Of a DNA stretch of 64,000 bases, positions 63,477-64,000 are shown piece after piece. The stretch comes from Agrypnia vestita (taxonomy: Eukaryota > Arthropoda > Insecta > Trichoptera > Phryganeidae): positions 28,303-92,302 of the forward strand of contig JADDOH010010915.1 of NCBI GenBank assembly GCA_016648135.1, given 5' to 3'. The notes under the pieces were generated by a model. That model was not told the DNA's origin. It did not search any database and saw only the letters and a list, made by a program, of their open reading frames with translations. A program made the translations under genes and the position numbers. Position 1 is the stretch's first letter. Every line of letters begins with the position of its first letter.

Positions 63477-64000
63477 CTTGATGGTGACCCAAGTGGCAAA
63501 AGCTGCCGGATTACCTGCCAACTTGATGGTGAGACCCAAGTGGCAAGGGGCCGCCCGGCCGGAAGGAATGGAGTAGCCGCCGACTTGATGGTGAGACCCA
63601 AGTGGCAAAAGGGCTACAGGAGCAGCCGCCAACTTGATGACGAGACCCAAGTGGCAAGGTGGCTTCAGGATTATCTCCCACTTGATGACGAGACCCAAGT
63701 GGTGAGGTGGCTTCAGGATTATCTCCCACTTGATGACGAGACCCAAGTGGTGAGGTGGCTTCAGGATTATCTCCCCACTTGATGACGAGACCCAAGTGGT
63801 GAGGTGGCTTCAGGATTATCTCCCCACTTGATGACGAGACCCAAGTGGTGAGGTGGCTTCAGGATTATCTCCCAACTTGATGACGAGACCCAAGTGGTGA
63901 GGTGGCTTCAGGATTATCTCCCAACTTGATGACGAGACCCAAGTGGTGAGGTGGCTTCAGGATTATCTCCCCACTTGATGACGAGACCCAAGTGGTGAGG
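63477..64000 (+). repeat. Minisatellite, 45-62 bp then 49-bp units, running off the window
   Basis: CTTGATG(A/G)(C/T)GAGACCCAAG starts units at 63477, 63522, 63584, 63633, 63681, 63729, 63778, 63827, 63876, 63925 and 63974. Early units are variable in length and sequence. The later ones are nearly identical with a 49-bp period and CTTCAGGATTATCTCCC spacers, so the array is growing toward the right. The two consecutive 48-bp units keep one frame (LDDETQVVRWLQDYLP). The change to 49 bp ends it, so a coding role is unlikely. Confidence 0.92.

Noticed and set aside
63357..63782. Repeat protein encoded by the 49-bp array
   Set aside because: Only two consecutive units keep frame; the dominant 49-bp period breaks it.
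63477..64000. CRISPR-like array
   Set aside because: Units are tandem without unique spacers, and the DNA is eukaryotic.
23146..64000. Third DXO exon downstream
   Set aside because: Looked for a KWW/QSFL-type block in + frames; none recognised. Very short exons could be missed by eye.

Overview
The window looks like insect nuclear DNA: AT-rich and dense in repeats, with one recognisable host gene on the + strand that has consensus splice sites. The transposon mix (cecropia-type mariner, piggyBac-like and hAT MITEs, RTE/CR1/Jockey-like retrotransposon tails, tRNA-derived SINEs, a Helitron-like element) fits a large, TE-rich insect genome. I cannot fix the order or species. I see no rRNA gene, credible functional tRNA gene, CRISPR array or bacterial operon.

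Host gene: two adjoining coding exons (21029-21653 and 22878-23145) encode about 298 residues of a DXO/Rai1-family RNA decapping exonuclease. The family's metal-binding residues are present, but the C-terminal third is missing. I could not find a third exon in the remaining 41 kb, so the gene either has a very long TE-filled intron or is truncated. A GC-richer block at 17.9-18.3 kb is a possible promoter/first exon. The intron between the two exons holds an RTE tail and a MITE that stops about 17 nt before the exon 2 acceptor.

Layout: 0-8 kb has RTE and L2-like tails, tandem repeats, SINE-like pieces and an LTR-like block. 8-18 kb has an RTE tail, a Jockey-type fragment, a foldback element and a Helitron-like copy. 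18-23 kb is a broken RTE, a transposase-derived repeat and the DXO gene. 24-32 kb has three hAT-type MITEs with 8-bp target duplications, a nearly intact mariner, a piggyBac-type MITE and a foldback. 32-40 kb is mostly 3' tails of several non-LTR families. 40-48 kb has a second LTR-like block, two larger Helitron-like copies, the second copy of a hAT MITE and a TIR MITE. 48-57 kb has further MITEs, one with a tRNA-like core, and a 1.2-kb TTAA-flanked element. 57-64 kb has a third foldback, a long degenerate RTE with a YADD motif, more MITEs and a 49-bp minisatellite running off the right edge.

Two observations stand out. (1) At least eight loci, in about five sequence families, share a hammerhead-ribozyme-like layout: CTGANGA core, stem II, GAAA, then a very short self-complementary stem III (ACGT, ACATGT or ACCGGT). 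Stem I and II sequences differ between families but remain complementary. Three loci carry two such modules face to face in foldbacks. (2) The two larger Helitron-like copies carry dense, nearly perfect heat-shock-element arrays of alternating GAA/TTC pentamers.
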